The notes under the pieces are model-generated. The model was given only the letters and a program-made list of their open reading frames with translations. It ran no database searches and was not told where the DNA came from. The translations under genes and the position numbers were made by a program. From positions 62,001 to 126,000 of the forward strand of contig JAEEMP010000125.1 in NCBI GenBank assembly GCA_016283275.1: DNA of 64,000 bases. The letters run 5' to 3'. The stretch comes from Lachnospiraceae bacterium. Lineage in GTDB: Bacteria > Bacillota > Clostridia > Lachnospirales > Lachnospiraceae. Shown one piece after another: positions 63,071 to 64,000 of this stretch (the first letter of the stretch is position 1; the number at the start of each line of letters is the position of its first letter).

Positions 63071-64000
63071 TTATACGGGATACGCTCCGTTCTTTGTGTC
63101 AGCAATTGTGGTGTCCACTTTTGTCTGCTGCGCTTCACGATATTTGAAGAACTCTGTCGCAACCTGAGGGAACAATGCATAGGACAGAACATCTTCTTCC
63201 TGCTGCTTGTACTGTTTCATCTCTGCTTCGAGTGATGCAAGCTCGGGCTCCGTACGGCCTGTAGCTTCTGCGGAACGGGCAGTGGAACGGGGTTCGCCCG
63301 GAATAACCTTGTCGATAACTTCCTGGTTCATGGGCTTTACAGTCTGACCGTAGTTACCGCGGAGTAAATCCTTGAACTCACCTGTTGCCATCTTGTAACG
63401 TTCGCCCATAAGGACATTGAAGATAGCCTGTGTTCCGACGATCTGTGAAGAAGGTGTAACAAGCGGAGGCTCACCGCAGTCCTTACGTACTCTCGGGATC
63501 TCCTCGAGAACGTCGCGATATTTATCTTCAGCATGCTGTTCCTTAAGCTGTGAAACCATGTTGGAAAGCATACCGCCGGGTACCTGATAAAGAAGTGTCT
63601 TAATGTTAACGCCCAATACCTTTGTAGACATAAGACCTGACTTTAAGCACTCTTCACGGTAAGGAGCGAAGTAATCCGCGATCTCTGCAAGAAGGTTCTG
63701 ATCGAAGCCGGTATCATAAGGAGTACCCTTAAAGGTCTCAACCATAACTTCCGTTGCGGGCTGTGAAGTACCGAGTGCGAAAGGACTCATTGCACAGTCG
63801 ATGACATCAACACCTGCTTCAACTGCCTTTAAGTAAGTCATTGAAGCAACACCCGAAGTATAGTGTGTATGTAACTGGATAGGAAGCTTTGTATTTTCTT
63901 TCATGGCCTTTACAAGCTCAGCTGCTCTGTAAGGTACGAGAAGACCTGCCATATCCTTTATACAGATGGAATCTGCACCCATCTCTTCGATCTTCTTTGC
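63071..64000 (-). CDS. Oxaloacetate decarboxylase alpha / pyruvate carboxylase B subunit, 3' part (cut by window edge)
   Basis: The reading frame runs past 64000 (AKKIEE precedes the first ORF-track methionine), so at least 309 C-terminal residues are seen. Motifs of the carboxyltransferase TIM barrel are present: CIKDMAGLLVPYRAAELV, LHTHYTSGVASMTYLKAVEAG with the metal-ligand histidines, and DCAMSPFALGTSQPATE. The conserved PGGMLSNMVSQL region follows. It ends without a biotinyl (AMKM) domain, so biotin is carried by a separate protein. It interconverts pyruvate and oxaloacetate, supplying or consuming the substrate of the Re-citrate synthase. Confidence 0.92.
   Translation of the reverse strand, partial: AKKIEEMGADSICIKDMAGLLVPYRAAELVKAMKENTKLPIQLHTHYTSGVASMTYLKAVEAGVDVIDCAMSPFALGTSQPATEVMVETFKGTPYDTGFDQNLLAEIADYFAPYREECLKSGLMSTKVLGVNIKTLLYQVPGGMLSNMVSQLKEQHAEDKYRDVLEEIPRVRKDCGEPPLVTPSSQIVGTQAIFNVLMGERYKMATGEFKDLLRGNYGQTVKPMNQEVIDKVIPGEPRSTARSAEATGRTEPELASLEAEMKQYKQQEEDVLSYALFPQVATEFFKYREAQQTKVDTTIADTKNGAYPV

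Overview
The window looks like chromosomal DNA of an anaerobic Clostridia member, most likely Lachnospiraceae. The basis is a six-gene Rnf ion-translocating ferredoxin:NAD oxidoreductase operon, a Re-type (homocitrate synthase-like) citrate synthase in place of the usual Si enzyme, BspA-type leucine-rich-repeat surface proteins with a class B sortase, strong AGGAGG ribosome binding sites and moderate-to-low GC (judged by eye). I saw no tRNA, rRNA, CRISPR array, IS element or prophage. No stretch longer than about 300 bases lacks a gene. Almost everything is on the minus strand.

Layout. 1-2.9 kb holds branched-chain amino acid synthesis (ilvB, two different ilvN-type regulatory subunits, start of ilvC). 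3.0-6.9 kb has a small lipoprotein and an operon of Re-citrate synthase, an FCD-type GntR regulator and isocitrate dehydrogenase, i.e. the oxidative route toward 2-oxoglutarate and glutamate. 7.0-16.2 kb is a cell-surface operon: sortase B followed by two large LRR proteins with (S/T)PxTG sorting signals. 16.4-27.5 kb has an EF-G paralogue, a PilZ protein, an LtaS-like enzyme, queA, an M18 aminopeptidase and pheST with a promoter and attenuator-like leader. 27.5-34 kb has a YihY/BrkB membrane protein, a 6S RNA gene and a thrC-response regulator-membrane protein-deoC-pepP-truA operon. 34.2-38.4 kb has cstA with an unknown partner, a plus-strand AP2-like protein and a membrane-anchored GH25-like protein. 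38.5-45.3 kb is the Rnf module: apbE (flavinylation) convergent with rnfCDGEAB, whose rnfE carries a 300-residue charged tail. 45.5-52.9 kb has a YprB-type nuclease, CheR and a tetR-rpiR-baiN-like-cmk-ispH-rpsA operon. 53.1-58.4 kb is a plus-strand sugar-type ABC importer and a small lipoprotein. 58.5-64 kb has hflK-hflC-FRG, a MutS-like ATPase and the 3' part of an oxaloacetate decarboxylase/pyruvate carboxylase carboxyltransferase subunit.

The genes connect in several ways. The ilvN1 and Re-citrate synthase promoters share the same TTGACT-N17-TACAAT core and the same palindromic site (TTGTATACAAT then ATACG), suggesting one regulator, perhaps the GntR encoded in the citrate synthase operon. 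ApbE would attach FMN to RnfD and RnfG. The sortase would anchor the two LRR proteins. The strongest non-coding find is a 6S RNA that the ORF track hides inside an over-extended yihY reading frame.
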